The notes under the pieces: generated by a model | The model's input: the letters and a program-made list of their open reading frames with translations, nothing else | The model's database searches: none | What the model was told of the DNA's origin: nothing | In this document: positions 44,184 to 57,883 of the stretch, piece after piece | Position numbering within the stretch: the stretch's first letter is position 1 | Layout: each line of letters opens with the position of its first letter | Origin: Daucus carota subsp. sativus | Lineage: Eukaryota; Streptophyta; Magnoliopsida; Apiales; Apiaceae | DNA length: 64,000 nt | NCBI RefSeq assembly: GCF_001625215.2 | Contig: NC_030381.2 | Location: forward strand, 47,924,689-47,988,688 | Direction of reading: 5' to 3' | Made by a program: the position numbers and the translations under genes

Positions 44184-44903
44184 GCTGTTACAGTATGTTG
44201 TAGTACTGCAATTTTCTCTGCTTGAATGTTCTCTTCAATTATTCAATGAAATATCTGGTACCAGTGTTCCATTAATCATATGATTAATTGAATAATCGGA
44301 AATTTAATCAATTCAGCAAATGAGAGAGCATGGATTAATCAGTGATTAAATGTCTAATTTATTCTTATGGAACTCGAAAAAGTAATTCTCTGTGTCTCAA
44401 GTTCGCTGATTTTTTCGGGTGCCAGAGGTCAGAGCATCCACCATTTTCTATGGTTAATCAGACATGCAAATGAACTTGTTTTCATGCAAAACCCCGAGAT
44501 GGAGCAGAAAAAGAGCATCAAGGAAAAAAATTTGAAAATGTGAAGTACCTTAGTTCCCAAGTACTATGTGGATGAATCACTGTCAAACTCAAACATTATA
44601 GGACAGCAAGGAGTTTACAAATATACTACATGATTGAACAAGTAATATGTACAGTTCCTTTTACACTTTGACCAGACATTTGAGACGCTTCAACCACCCC
44701 TCTCCCTCTTTTAAATATCCAGCCGAACCCTCACCGGAGGAGATCATGATCCGCTCTAAAATTTAAGAGCATGACCCGAAACTCACAACGAAGGCAGACT
44801 CCACTAAGAAGTAAGAATGGTGATGATATGTGAAGAACCTCGTGTCTGATGAATTGGCTAAGAACATTCGCAAGCTCTGTAATTTGTATAATCGCATTTT
44901 TTC
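44184..44903. other. 3' flank of the galactosyltransferase gene
   Basis: Includes the probable 3' UTR of the minus-strand gene ending at 44904. 44260-44350 has repeated GATTAAT/ATTAATC words. No other gene seen. Confidence 0.4.
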
Positions 44904-47900
44904 CTAAAAATTGCAGCAACCAGCCTGACCTCTTGCCAATTTGTCCCATAAACAGATCATTTGTCTCGGTGATTGATAATGAGCTGTAAAATAATTTTCA
45001 ACGCACCCATACTGACAAAACTTCCAACTATGGGAGTATTCTACCGGTCTCGAGCTGTTAAACTGTTCGACCCACATTCCCATGCTCACATCCTCCATCT
45101 TAAATAGCTGCTTACGAAAAAAAACATTTTTTAAGAGAAAACTTGTCATCAGCGGTATAATTTAAAGATTTTACTTTCTGGCAGACAACCTTAAAAATAA
45201 AAATATAATAAAAAAACAAAAATCTTTCTGGCCTACAAACCTTAAGTTTTTGATTGACATGTTGAGAAACAATATATTTGGCAATGTCCTCCGAGATTAT
45301 ATATCCAGGCCCATTAGCATACGGAGGATAAACTTCTTCCGGATATTCCTGTTTCATCAGAACAGTTGTTAAATATACGATGACATGAAAACAGGAGGAC
45401 AATCTGCTCAAACAATCAACAAAATCTACTCCAGTTAAACACATAGGAAAGGTTAACAGCTGTAAAATTTTCAGTCTGTTGTTGCCAAAAAAGATTCACC
45501 GATTCCCATTGCATACCTCATAACTAACAGCCCATTTTCCACTCCGAAGGGGTCGATGCAAGAGATTAAGATTACCCATATAAAGTGATTTTTTTACAGA
45601 GACTTTATCAAGTTCTTTCAGAACAGTATCCACCCTTATAAAAGTATCGTCATCCCCCTTCATGATGTGAGCAGCTGTGGCATTCTGAACCTGCATGCCA
45701 AATATGAGATATTCAGAGGAACTAGGACGGAAACAACTAATCTGGTTTTGAATCCTGAGTATGTAATATAGTCGATAAAGAATCAAGGATTAGGAACTGA
45801 CAAAAAATAAACTTACCCCATATTCACATATAGCAATAGTTTTAAGAACCACTAGCTCATAGCGATCCAAAAATGGTAGGATCACAATATCACCAAAGTA
45901 AGCAGCTTCCTGTTTCAGAACTGCATTCACCTCTTTCCTTGGGTTCTGCACCATGGAATCTAAGATGAGAGCGGGCCTAATACGGTGTGTTATAGAGATG
46001 CCATATGAATGGGTGAGATGCCAAAATTACTATTAAAGAAGGTAGCAAATGCAAATCACATGTCAAGAGTAGATTTTAAGCAATTTAGCCAGGGGCTTGA
46101 GATCACCCAAAAATCAAGATTTAACGCGATCAACTATATTGCAACATCCCCAAATTTCATTGTCACTGACCTCAGGCTAAATCCAACATCTGCTGACTAT
46201 CATATATTCAGCCAAAGTGTAGCATCAACCAAAACTGACTAAAAATTCAGCCTTGTTTTAGTTATTGACAATGTACTGTAATTTTTATATCTTTCATCTT
46301 CTAGTGGTAGCCAAAATGCATGGAAGATGGATCCTTTCTGGATATCTATATTACTGGCAAGGAAAGCCATATACTGCCAAACTTACTATCAATACTGCAA
46401 GTCCAAGACTATCTCAGCAAGGACTTAAAAAAAATGCCAAAATTAAATTATAATTTTTATTGAAGGAGAAAAGAGCCTATTTCGTACTGATTCATTAACA
46501 TTTTTGGCTTCTCAAATTCAGAGATCAGAGTGTATGCAAAAGAAAGGTTCTGGTTCACGTTAATGTTGGGCCATACCAATGCAACGAAGAAGCGAACTGC
46601 TACAATTGAGGATTTGATAGCTGAAGCTTGCATCCAGCTTTTTCTAACGGCCATGCGCTCTGCAAAGTGATTAGTAGCAGAGAGAACCCCAATAAAAAGG
46701 GGAATAGGACCATTCGGTAAAGGTTGAGACTTCCACTTTGGAGACATTTCTAGAACTCTTTGAGGTGAAAAACTTGGATGTGAGGTTGGGAGAGAGGTGG
46801 CAAAAACCGAATGAACATCCACATCACCTTTAATTGCCAATCCTGTTGCATCTTCAAGCGTAAATCCCTGCAGAAAAAGGGAACTTATGGTGAGCAAACG
46901 AACACTATAGATCAGTAAAAGACACACCAGATTGAACGTGAGATGTATTCTACTTAAAAACACAAAATTAATATATCACAGCTGCAAGTCAATATATAAG
47001 TGGGACCCTCATACAATATGAGACAAGGGAAAGAGATATGCCAATGAGCCAATCACAGTTTACAAAAACATAATAATTAATGCAGTATAGAAGAAGAAAT
47101 ATCCTTGGAGAAAAACATCAGAATTACTGCAGGATAGATTTTAGAGATAACAAATTTATGAGAAAAAAACATTTATAAACTTGGGTGAATTAACCACAGA
47201 AAATCCACTATCCATGGGTTTCCCAACCGCAGAAGGGATAAATTGTAAATTATAACCCAAAAAAAGAGACTCAAATCAATATTGATATAGAATCACTGTA
47301 GTATATTAAACCAAGTAAAACCCTAATAACATAACCTAATAGACTAAGTCCCCAAAACCATTATGCTTATATATATAACCTACTACATATTTAATAAAAC
47401 ATATAAATACATGCAATCAAATATGATTAAACTATTTACTGATAAATATAAGACTCAAATTTTTGCTTCTGTTTCCCATCAATAATACACTCGCCAAGTT
47501 CCCAACTCCACATGATGCATTGATAAATAAAACTATAATACTGTCACGTGATAACATGTGTCAAATATTTAGAGGAATCTAAGAACATGACAAGCCACCG
47601 CATCATTAACCAATAACTAAACTTAATTTTGGTGTTGAAAAGAGCGGTCAGATGTAAAGTTCTACTTTCTTAAACACTAAGAATACTTAAGAGCTATCAA
47701 AACCATATTCTAGTGCAAGTTCCATACCGTCCGATAAGGAAAAGAAGTAATATGTCGACCCCCAGAGATGATATGAAATCCATCAAGACCAGCACGCAAA
47801 GTCAAAACAAACATTTTTCCCTCCGCAAAGGGGAAAGGCCAGGTTACTTCTGGTTTCTTGGCGCGCCCTATGAATCTCTGGAACCAAGAAGTTGTTCTGG

Positions 47901-49386
47901 ACTCTTTATCTCTGTTATCATTCCTGCTCCACTTCTCACATCTCAGATATCCATCAACTGCAGAGAACGATCAATCTGGGTATTAAATCACTTGATACAT
48001 TATTAAACTGGCAACACATCCAAAACTAGAAATAATATATTTTGTCCCCTAGAATATTCATTACTGATAATAGATTGTCTGAACTGTCATTCTTTGTAAA
48101 ATGTACCTTCAGTTCCAAGCAAAATACATAATAATTTGTACATGCAATAAGTCAACATATTCAGGCCCATTACTGTACACACAAACTTAATAATAAACAA
48201 AACCAAGTAATTTAAGCTGACAAATGTCTTGGTGCCTAGTTTTGGCCCTTTTCCACAATCTCCATGAACTGCTATTTTCTGTAACTCTTTATGGGATTAT
48301 TATCACCTGTTAAAAAGTAGCAATCTCCAACATGAGATAAGCATGATTTTCTTGATTCATCTTTTACTGCCTGGTTCATCCTTCTTTAGGAATTTTGGCA
48401 GATCTTATATATTTGGGGAGGATTTATTGTTCAATAGATGCAATTACCTTCTACACATGTGTTTCTGTTCTACCTACCAAATTCATGCTGATAGTATAGA
48501 TATTAACAATACTTTAGAAGGTGTAATTGAGCATAAGAAATGGCTATATGTGTATATGGAAATAAAATGTTCTTACCAAGCATGTCATCATCACCCTTAG
48601 ATGGTAAACCATCACAGCGTTGACCTGCTCCCCATTGCATTCTATAACATGTATTATGCTCAATCACTGGTAGATGGCTCCAATCCCCTCTCAAGCGAGG
48701 GTTCAAATGCAGAATCTTTGGTGGATCCTCACCAACCACAGACTTTAAGCCTTGCAATTCAACCATAAATTGTGAAACCAGGATTAGGGAATTGCCATTC
48801 CTCACCTTGGCTTGTGTGGGCAAATACTCGTGATGGGCATATTTAGGCGTCCCCACAACTGTAATGGAAGAGCCTGCAGCTAGCCCACAAGGAAGGAACA
48901 TAATCTGGTCGCCCTTAGCTAACTCTTTACCGCTACTTGATACCCACGAGGGACATGACTCTTGCTTCACCTCGAGTATTGAATTCTGGTCAGCCTCTTT
49001 TCCGTCATAATGTTTTACTTCTTCCCATGCCTTTAGACCTAGAGTCCACGCCTCGTCTGCCATCCTCTCTAATACTGACAAATCATTTGTTTTATTCATT
49101 TGCCTCAAGATCTCACTAGCTATTCGACCATAATGATTCTTAAACGGCTTCATCGGTGGCAATCCCTTATTCTTGTCTATTAATGCTTTGCCAGGCATAA
49201 TAAATGGCACAACTTCATTTTCATCGTCTAGTCTACGATGGATTGTTTCCTCAGAAACAGACCTTAATTTTGGCTTACTTATAATATCGCCATTCACATC
49301 CATAAACCCTGAGCTACCCAATTTATCATAGCCATCATCACCACTCAACACCCCACCAGTCTTGAAAAATTCCGGAAACTTGTAGC

Positions 49387-49417
<31 letters not shown>

Positions 49418-49480
49418 AAACAGAAGATGAGTCAATTTAAACCTCCTCCCAAGAAGTTGCTCACTTTTCGACCTCTTCAT
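44904..49480 (-). CDS. Galectin-domain beta-1,3-galactosyltransferase (GT31)
   Basis: 679 aa from seven exons (minus): 48577-49480, 47728-47957, 46577-46867, 45817-45945, 45517-45690, 45241-45348, 44904-45107; 2040 nt with stop. A type II Golgi enzyme: short basic tail ([13 protein letters not shown]), then a signal anchor (~14-34), stem, galectin-like domain (~190-400, [51 protein letters not shown]), then a GT31 domain from ~432 ([20 protein letters not shown]). The metal-binding DxD is KGDDDTF (Asp531-533), and [15 protein letters not shown] precedes [12 protein letters not shown]. Length and domains match Arabidopsis GALT2-6, which add galactose to hydroxyproline of arabinogalactan proteins. 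GALT1, with the same layout, makes Lewis-a N-glycans, so the acceptor is not certain. The start is the ATG at 49480. Confidence 0.92.
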
Positions 49481-51306
49481 CTTCACAAACCTAACTTACA
49501 AAGTTACAATACAGAATTCTATTCAAATATCCACACTAGTCCCTCCAACCCATCTCTCACAACCCCATGCCTATAATATCACAACTCACAAGTTCACGAC
49601 CTAAGATGCAATCTATTTGTACCCTAAATCTGAAAACCAAAAGCACAACTTCAAAATAACAATACTTCACCACTCCAGGATCCAACACAAGCAAATCTTA
49701 GTGCTTCAGAAGCAGATGAGTCTTACACATAACAAGTATACATACAAATTGTTATGAGGCCAAAAATAGCATATTACTTGCAATCAATAACACTGAACAA
49801 TCAATACCAAAAAAAAATCAACACCCACTAATCAAAATCAATCTTTTTAACAATGAACAACTAAAAAAGGCATTACCAACCTCAAATTTGCAAGAAATGA
49901 ACAGTCCACTCAGACACAACCCAGATGAGAACTGGCTTTTATGTTGTAAAGTAAGATAATTGTGATAAATGAGTGTGTGTATGAATCTGAACTTAAAGAA
50001 TGCTAAAAGTTAAGAGTAGAATGAAATGAGGTAACAATTAAAAATTCAATCTTTAGCAAGAATATTATATGAATATTGTATACTCTCAGCTGCAGAAGTG
50101 TATGAACGTGCCCCTTTTTTCCTGTCTTTTATTTCTAAACCACTTTGGAGGAAGTTATTAATCTCTAATTAGTATTTTATCACCAAATCTAGATTCATTT
50201 TTATTTTAATATTAATAACAAATTAGCTTTAATCTATAAAGTTATTTACCAGATCATATAGTTATCTCATTTTCAAAAATTAAAAAATATATTGATATTT
50301 CTTTTCAATTACAAAACAATATTTTAGAGGTATCAAAATTGAATTATTTAATCTGTGTCTGATTTTTCATGGATAGAACATGTCCGACTAACACAACATA
50401 TTTGTTCCGAACAATTAACCATAGAATCAATCTCAAAACATTTTCAAATCATTTTCAAAGATTTAACAGCGATATAATTCCGCATCTGTCCAATTTTGAT
50501 TATATTTATAGATGTCGTATGACTTTTGATTAATAAATTTATTCTTTTTATATATAGAAAAAAAAACACAGCATGTTTGTTTAACCAACTTCTCTGACCT
50601 CTCGACTCAGGACTCCATATTTTCTGATACGGCACTCAACTCAATCCCTTATTAATATTTAATTCTAAAAAAATATAAAATATTATTACATGTTGAGTAT
50701 CAAAATAAATATTAAAAGTTATGTATCCTGCTTTACTTAACTATTAAATAATATATGAACACGCAATCATAGCCAAGTATTTCAATTATGATCTCCCATT
50801 ATCATTTTATTTCAATTCTAGATGAGGTATTCCTTCTGTTCTAATTATAAATTTATATTTTATAAAAAATTTAGAATATGTGTCAGAAAAATCTTTCTCA
50901 TAAAATTATTATATTAAGATAATATATGATAATCACTTATCTTATTGAGGTAGAAAAATTAAAAATATATATATCAATAAAAAACATACACTTGTAAAAT
51001 GTAATAAAATAATTATACCAAAATGGGCTCTAGCGGGCCGGCGAACTGATTGGGCTTGCCAATGAAAAATCTGAACCGAACACAGCAGCCCATGCGAAGC
51101 AGCGCTCGACCCGTTTTAAACTAGTTAACTTTATCTTCTTCTTGTTCAGTGTTCACTTTACTTAAAACCTGTAATAACAAATTCAAGAACAATGCTTTCC
51201 ATCCCTTCTTTTTACATTTATTGATATATGCATATATATCTACAACCCCATTTGCTTCTTTTTCACTTACAGAGTTTTTTTTTTGCGTTTTTATAATTAA
51301 TTAAAA
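49481..51306. promoter_or_regulatory. Divergent intergenic region, galactosyltransferase / PTAC12
   Basis: About 1.8 kb between two head-to-head starts. On the minus strand a donor-like GAG|GTTGGT near 49880 could begin a 5' UTR intron of the galactosyltransferase. 50100-51000 is extremely AT-rich with no feature recognised. The C/T-rich leader before 51307 belongs to PTAC12. No bidirectional element can be proved. Confidence 0.4.
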
Positions 51307-54300
51307 ATGGCTGCTTTATCCACTACTTGGCTCTATCAAGGTCTAATTTCTTTCTTACTCTGCATATATCTTTATGTGTGTGTTTGTGCATTTACTTTTT
51401 TGTGATTGTTACATAATTTTGAATTGTTGTTAGTGTTAAAGATAACATATGATCGAATTAGGCCCTTGTAAAACCCGGGGTTTTAGGAGAATTGGTCGCT
51501 TAACAGTTGTGATTACTTGGTGCAGATAGAGGGTTGGGAAGTATGGTCTCTACAGGACATGTTATGAGGGGCAAATTTCCTGTTCAACTTTTGCAGGTAT
51601 TGTTTAACTACACACTCATGTATGATGTTTTTATGATACAAGAAGATTGTTTCAGTGTCAAAGATACCCTTTTTGTTGGTATTTTCTTGATTTTTCGATG
51701 TTTTAGTTAAAATTGTAAGGGTAGAGGGGGATGGGGATTTGAAGCTATGCGTTATTGCAAATTGATGATTGTGTAAGGGTTTGTGCATACTTTCAGGGGA
51801 ATGCTAGGAGATGTTGTAGCGGTTCGTTTCCTGTGAGGCAGTGTAAAGTTGGTGTCAATTATTTTCCGAAACGGTCGCCTTTACGTACTTGTATAAAGTG
51901 TCAAAAGGGTGATAAGGACGAGGATGATGACGCTCTTGACCATGTGCTTGTTGACCAACCGCCATATCATAGTTATATGGACTCAACATCTGGTCAGATG
52001 GAACCAGCTTCTGGTGCTCGTGCAAGTATTCCAGGGAGAGATTATTGGCCTGAAGGCACTGCTGATCGAGTTAGGGCAGCGAATGCTCCTGCACCCACTG
52101 GGGAGTCAGCGGCACCTCCTTCATTTGGAAAAACTCCCGGTAGTCGGAGGAAAAAGAACAAGGCAGCTGTTGCCGCTTCTGAGACTTCAGAAATGAGTGA
52201 TATTTTTGACGATGCTGTGGAAGCTGAACTAGTAAACGAGGGTTTGGAAGACTCCAAAGATCTTCCCTCTGAGTTCGTTGTTTATCAGACAGAACCTCAG
52301 GAAGAAGAGTTAACCGGCTATGCACTGGACAAGAAACTTGGAGTCCCTCACCCCTTTATAGATCCAGAAGTGAAGAAGCCAATAGAGCAGCCACTTACAA
52401 GCGAAGAACTATGGTGGAATTGGAGAAAGCCGGAAAAGGAGCAGTGGTCCAGGTGGCAAAGGAGGCGCCCTGATGTTGAAACGGTTAGTGCTGAGTTTGA
52501 ATTAATATATAATAATATCAGACTTGCAAAGGTTGATAGTCATTTGACTGCATTGGGTTGATTTTTGCACTTTCTCACTGATTACTGTTTACTGCATGAC
52601 TGTTTCTTTTTTGCTGATTGAACACCCATCCCCGACTCTGCCTTTAAGAAGCCTGAGGCTTGAACTCTTAGCCTCCAATAAAGGGGGTGGGCCGGTGGGG
52701 CCAATACTGCTAGAGCAGAGCTATTTAGTTGAATACTCTAGTTGGTTTGCAAAAATGATTCTGAACCTAGATGGTTGACTAGACATGTATATAATATGAA
52801 CTTCTGTTAGACTCTGGATCAAGTGGATTCTGAGCTTTGGTTTAGCAAGAAATCATTTAGATCTATTTGTTTGTTACTATAATTAATCTTATACCCACAG
52901 GTATTTCTTAAAGCTATGGCAGAAACTGGGCAAGTAAAGCTTTACGGGGACCATCCAACATTGACCGAGACCTCCCTTTACAGAGCTAGGCGGCATCTAT
53001 ACAAAGACGAAAGGTATAATTGCTTCTTAGTGTCGTAAAATTACTCCGAGCTTCAGGACATTGTAATTTTTTTTTATTGTTGCCTATTGTTTCATGCATC
53101 TGTTTGTAATTTTGTGTTGCTTAGGTTTGTTCCGTGTGTGACGAGTTTATAGCCAACTTGTAATTAAACTTCTGTAAGTAAGAACGTCACTGTAGCGAAA
53201 ACAACTGTTTACATTAGAGGAATAGAGTGACGCTGACACAGAGCTCGTGACTCTGAAATCAATTTTAAAATTTTAATATGATATATCAGTCCCTATAATC
53301 TAGAGGGTTAGGTTACAATTTACATCCATTATGTAGTTGTCCATTAGGAGTACTTCCCTTGAATTGGGGGTAATTTTTAAATCGAGGATCTTACTTCGTG
53401 CTAACACAATGTAAGATGGCTGAGTAACATGGATTGATGAATATTTATGGATATATTGGAGGCAATACATGTGTTTCATTTAATTCTCCTTGAAGTTAAG
53501 TTATACCCTCTTGATCCATATTTCGTCCAACATTAATTTCCCATACGCAATTTGTAGAGTACGTGGACTTTTCTTTAGGGGAGACATGGGAATTCCATTA
53601 AAAACCTGCACCTGAGCGCTCTGCTAATGATGTTTATTTTTTAAACATTATCGTCATCTCTATCTTTTAGCTTGTTTCCCCAACTTACCAGCCAAAAATA
53701 AGTACGTATATATATACATGTATGCATATTTTTCGACTTGCATGTCAAAACTAAGTTCAGACAAACATGGTAGAATTTACTTCAAATTATACATTACTAG
53801 AATTTTATTAGCACTCTACAGGAAAGCTATATATTTAAGTTTATAGACACCACTCTGAAGGCATTTTACAACAAAGTAAGACTGTAAAACCAACTAAAAC
53901 TTAATACATAATTATAAGCATCATAATGCATGTCAAAATGCATACAAAATATATAGTTGTTCAAGATTTATCTAAGAATATGAACCTGATAAACAATGAA
54001 GTATTGTCGCTGGATATGTTAATCCCAGAGACTGCATAAACAGTTTTATGAAAAAATTTAATGTCCCCAAGTATAAAAACTTGGGAAACAGTTATTTTGT
54101 TGCTGAATATGCCATACAGTCTAATCTTTCCATAGACCACATTTAAATTGTCTGTGTCACTATGAAAGCTGTGGACTGTAATGCTTAAAAGAACAGTTCA
54201 CTGAAAAGGCAATAGCTCCGAGCCTCTGTCTGCCTTCTACCATCTTTTTAACGTACTTTTCAGGTTTCAAGCTTTGCCTAGTTCAGAGGAGACATTTTTA

Positions 54301-57300
54301 AAATAAATGCTGTTTTTTCAAGGTTGCAGGCTGAGAGTGAAAGACTGAAAGAAGTTGGTCCATTAGCTTACTATTCTGAATGGGTTAAAGCATGGAAGAG
54401 AGACACTTCACGTGAAGCAGTTCAGAAACATTTTGAAGACACTGGTGAAGATGAGAATACCCAACTCATTGAAATGTTCACATATCAAACTGATAGAGAA
54501 TACCGTATTATGATGGGAACTGATACCCGTATCCGTAGGGATCCTTTGGCAATGCGAATGCGCGAGGATCAGATCAAAGAAAGTATGTACTATAAAGCCC
54601 TTAAATCTTTTGAATTTCCATGCAAGCTATATTCATCCCACTTTAAAAATTTAAGTGGACAACTATTCTGAAACAAATTTTTATTCTCAAAAGTCGGAGG
54701 GTGTATTTAATATGTTAAATTAAATATAGTATCTGACCTTGCTGTTGTGGTGCTGGTTTTTATTCAATTATAAATATCTTTTCTCAAACAAAATCGTCAT
54801 TGATATAAGTATACAACCTTTTTCCTACATTTGGGACCTTTTGAGACCCTGCTTTTATGCATTTGCCTATGCTTTTGGTTTGTGAATACACATATGCCTT
54901 GATATGTTCCAATTGTTCACTGCCTGCCTGTATATGCATTGCCACGATTTTAATTTATACTTCAATATTTTAGTGTACACCAGATGTAATCATGTCCAAT
55001 TTGCACTAAATGGCTCTGCCTTTATATTATTATCATCATATTTTTTGTGCCATGTTGAAAGTTGGTAGCATTGTTGACTTGGTTTACTGCATCGTGTACA
55101 TCGTTGATGTGTCCATTGACCTATGCAGTATGGGGTGGAGATCCAGTTTACCCAACAATTAATTACATCCAAGACCCGGACGAAGTGATTGATTTCAGAG
55201 GTCCAGATTTCCATGAGCCTACGCCCAATATGCTGTCTTATCTTAAAGAGGTTACTGTTAACGAGTCGTATTTCCACTTTTAGTCATTAGTCGATATCAC
55301 TCAGTTGACATAATGTTTATTTTTTAATTGTTATGGTTGATCGTAATTACAAGGAAGTAGAAAAGCACTGATTGCACTGGGCATGGCATTGGCTATCACT
55401 TGGTAGTCATGAATATGTAATTTAGAAATTCCTGTCAATCATACCTTGTTGTCCTAGACCCACCAAACCCAATTTATATATGCTTTCTTTAAGCAGGTGT
55501 TTGACAATATATAGTGTATCACCAATTAAAAAATTATGCATGATAGACATCCGAAATCCTTTCAAGTGGGGAAGAACATTGGTCTGATGTAGTGTAGACA
55601 TACTCTGTAAAAGCTCTATGTTTCTGTACTATACTTTTATTTATACAAGCAGCTAGCCAGCCTCCCCTATGATTCCACTAGCGTACTTGCCTTCGTAAAA
55701 CAAGGTTCATTATGGTGGGATAAGATAAGTCAGTTAGGTTGCAGCTTGAAATTGCTGTAAGGTTCTTTTGCTGTAATTGGCACTTAATAAACTAATCATG
55801 TGTCTTGGTACTCTTGCAATATATGTATTCTCTTTAATCAACATGTAGCCATGTACATAATAGCATATCAATGACATGAATGTTCCCCAAAAGGTAGTAA
55901 GTATAGTATGATGTCAGCTACTACAGCGTTTGAAAAGTGGTTCTTGTTCAAAAGCTGATACAAAAATATTATTCTCTAACTGTTTACTGTGTATAAAATA
56001 TTGTGTGCCTTTTAGTGACAAACTACTAAAGTGTATTGTATAAATACTTGAAGACTTGGATCATGAGTCATAACTACTAATTCTCTGCAACATTATGTTG
56101 ATCAGCGTGGCAAAATCATTTCAAGGGAGGAGCTTGACAACATCCTTGCTCAAGAGAAAACTGAGCAAATAGAGGTATTTAACCATTTGATAGAGTAGCT
56201 TTGTCTTTCTACCATGATAGTTTTACATCTTTTTTATTTGTTAACTAAATAGTTATCATTTAGAAATTTCCCCTATCTGAGATTTATCAGGTAATATTTT
56301 TTTTTAAGGGTTTGGTCAAGTGATTATATATCACTGAGATGATAAACTCATACTCAATAATTACCAGTCACTGCCCATCAAAAACTGGTAGTTAACATTT
56401 GACAGTAATATGGACACATGGTGCACATCTAAATTTTCAATTCTACTCCAAAATAATTGGTTGCAGCAAACATTTACTGCAGTTTTATAGTCGTCGCTGT
56501 ATTTTTTAAATGTTATCTGGACTGCCTGTTTAAGCTATGATTTTTTGTTCAAAGAGCCATGTATCAGATCAGGTTGATTATAGCCGATTCGTAGTAAACA
56601 AGAATATCTTTAGTTAAATCCATAAAGCAGAAAGCAGGTTCATAGCTTGACCTTGACCTCAGCTGTAATCATGAGTAGTAGTAGGATGAGATAGCATTTC
56701 GCTTGATGCCATTGACTAATTATTGAATCATAAACCACCTTGGCAAAAATATTTTTGGCTAATCAAGTCAAAAGAAGCTCTCTTTACTTCCAAGTTTATT
56801 AGCTCTTTTTTATACCCCTTTTTTTGTTGACTAGTAAGGTTTTTTGTTCGGCTAGAAACTTTTAACGTTACTTTTATTTGCTTATAAATCCACCAGGAAG
56901 CTTAGAATCTTAGATGAACAAGATCATTAGTTAAAATATGCATCAAAGCTTCTAATTTTGTAGCTAGAAGATCTTAATGTTCTTAAAATGTTACTTGCCC
57001 TTTTACCTTTTATCTCTGATTTCTTGTGCAACAGACAACAGATATTGATGAAGCTATGGCACAAGCAGTTGATATCGGGGAAAATGACGTAAGCTTCCTA
57101 GTTTATCAGTCATGGAATTTGTCTTGCATTATTTTCATTCATTATCCTCCTTTCTACGAACTTAGTATTCACGGCGCAAATCTTGAATCAGTTAGTTTCC
57201 GATGCTTTGGTAACACTTTTGGTTTTCCTAAAATAGGATGAAGGAGAAGGCAGTGACGCTGAGAGTAGTGAAGAGGGCGAGAAAATTACACGCAATTGGA

Positions 57301-57883
57301 GTGTCCTAAAAAGCACTCCTGAACTTCGTAAGACAAAGGTAATCCACTTTCTATTTTGCTGTAGTTTGTTCAGGCTTCTCTACTTATATGCTCATATGTG
57401 TCTTAATGTTGGGGTGGATGATTATTTGATATATGACCGAACCTTTTTGGCTTAAAGATGCTGTCAAAACATATTTATATGGCTTAACTTAAGTATCTTC
57501 CACACTGTCTTGAGGAAAACAAATCTACCACTCAAAAGACTGAATTCATGTGCTCTAGTTAACTATCAGAGTGTTCAAATGTAGTTGTCATGTCAACAGC
57601 CAATAGTTTGTTTTGCTTCGTAAACATACGATTGTCATGAGCACACTTTGAATTTCATGATTCCAGGAGAAGGCAAAAAGAGAACTAAATCATTCTTCAT
57701 GTTCACAATCAATTCTGTCTAACATGCTTGTTTCCTAACATGTTTCATTACATATGTAGAAACTATATTGTGTTCTTTTACTTGCAGGAAAAACCGAAGA
57801 AGAATGGCATGTCTCTTGACGAAGCTATAGATGATTCGGAGAACATAACTGACTTTATTTTGGATTTTGACGAGGATGAGTAA
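51307..57883 (+). CDS. PTAC12: PTAC12 / HEMERA, plastid transcription and phytochrome signalling protein
   Basis: 535 aa from ten exons: 51307-51340, 51526-51596, 51797-52483, 52901-53013, 54323-54582, 55129-55250, 56106-56174, 57035-57088, 57237-57338, 57788-57883; 1608 nt with stop. Diagnostic blocks include HSYMDSTSGQMEPASGARAS, WWNWRKPEKEQWSRWQRRRP, VFLKAMAETGQVKLYG, YSEWVKAWKRDTSREAVQKH, DREYRIMMGTD and GGDPVYPTINYIQDPDEV. The family is a subunit of the plastid-encoded RNA polymerase complex (PAP5) and is also nuclear, where it promotes phytochrome-dependent PIF turnover; albinism follows its loss. The N-terminus (MAALSTTWLYQ, then basic) is a plausible transit peptide, GSRRKKNK (~131-140) a possible nuclear signal, and the acidic C-terminus (residues ~455-535, ending LDFDEDE) corresponds to the reported activation domain. 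Intact, close to the Arabidopsis length. Confidence 0.95.

Noticed and set aside
49484..49486. Upstream GTG as a start for the galactosyltransferase
   Set aside because: Not an ATG; the next in-frame codon pair gives a normal ATG at 49480.
52042..52325. Minus-strand frames over PTAC12 exon 3
   Set aside because: Shadows of a conserved coding exon; no homology of their own.
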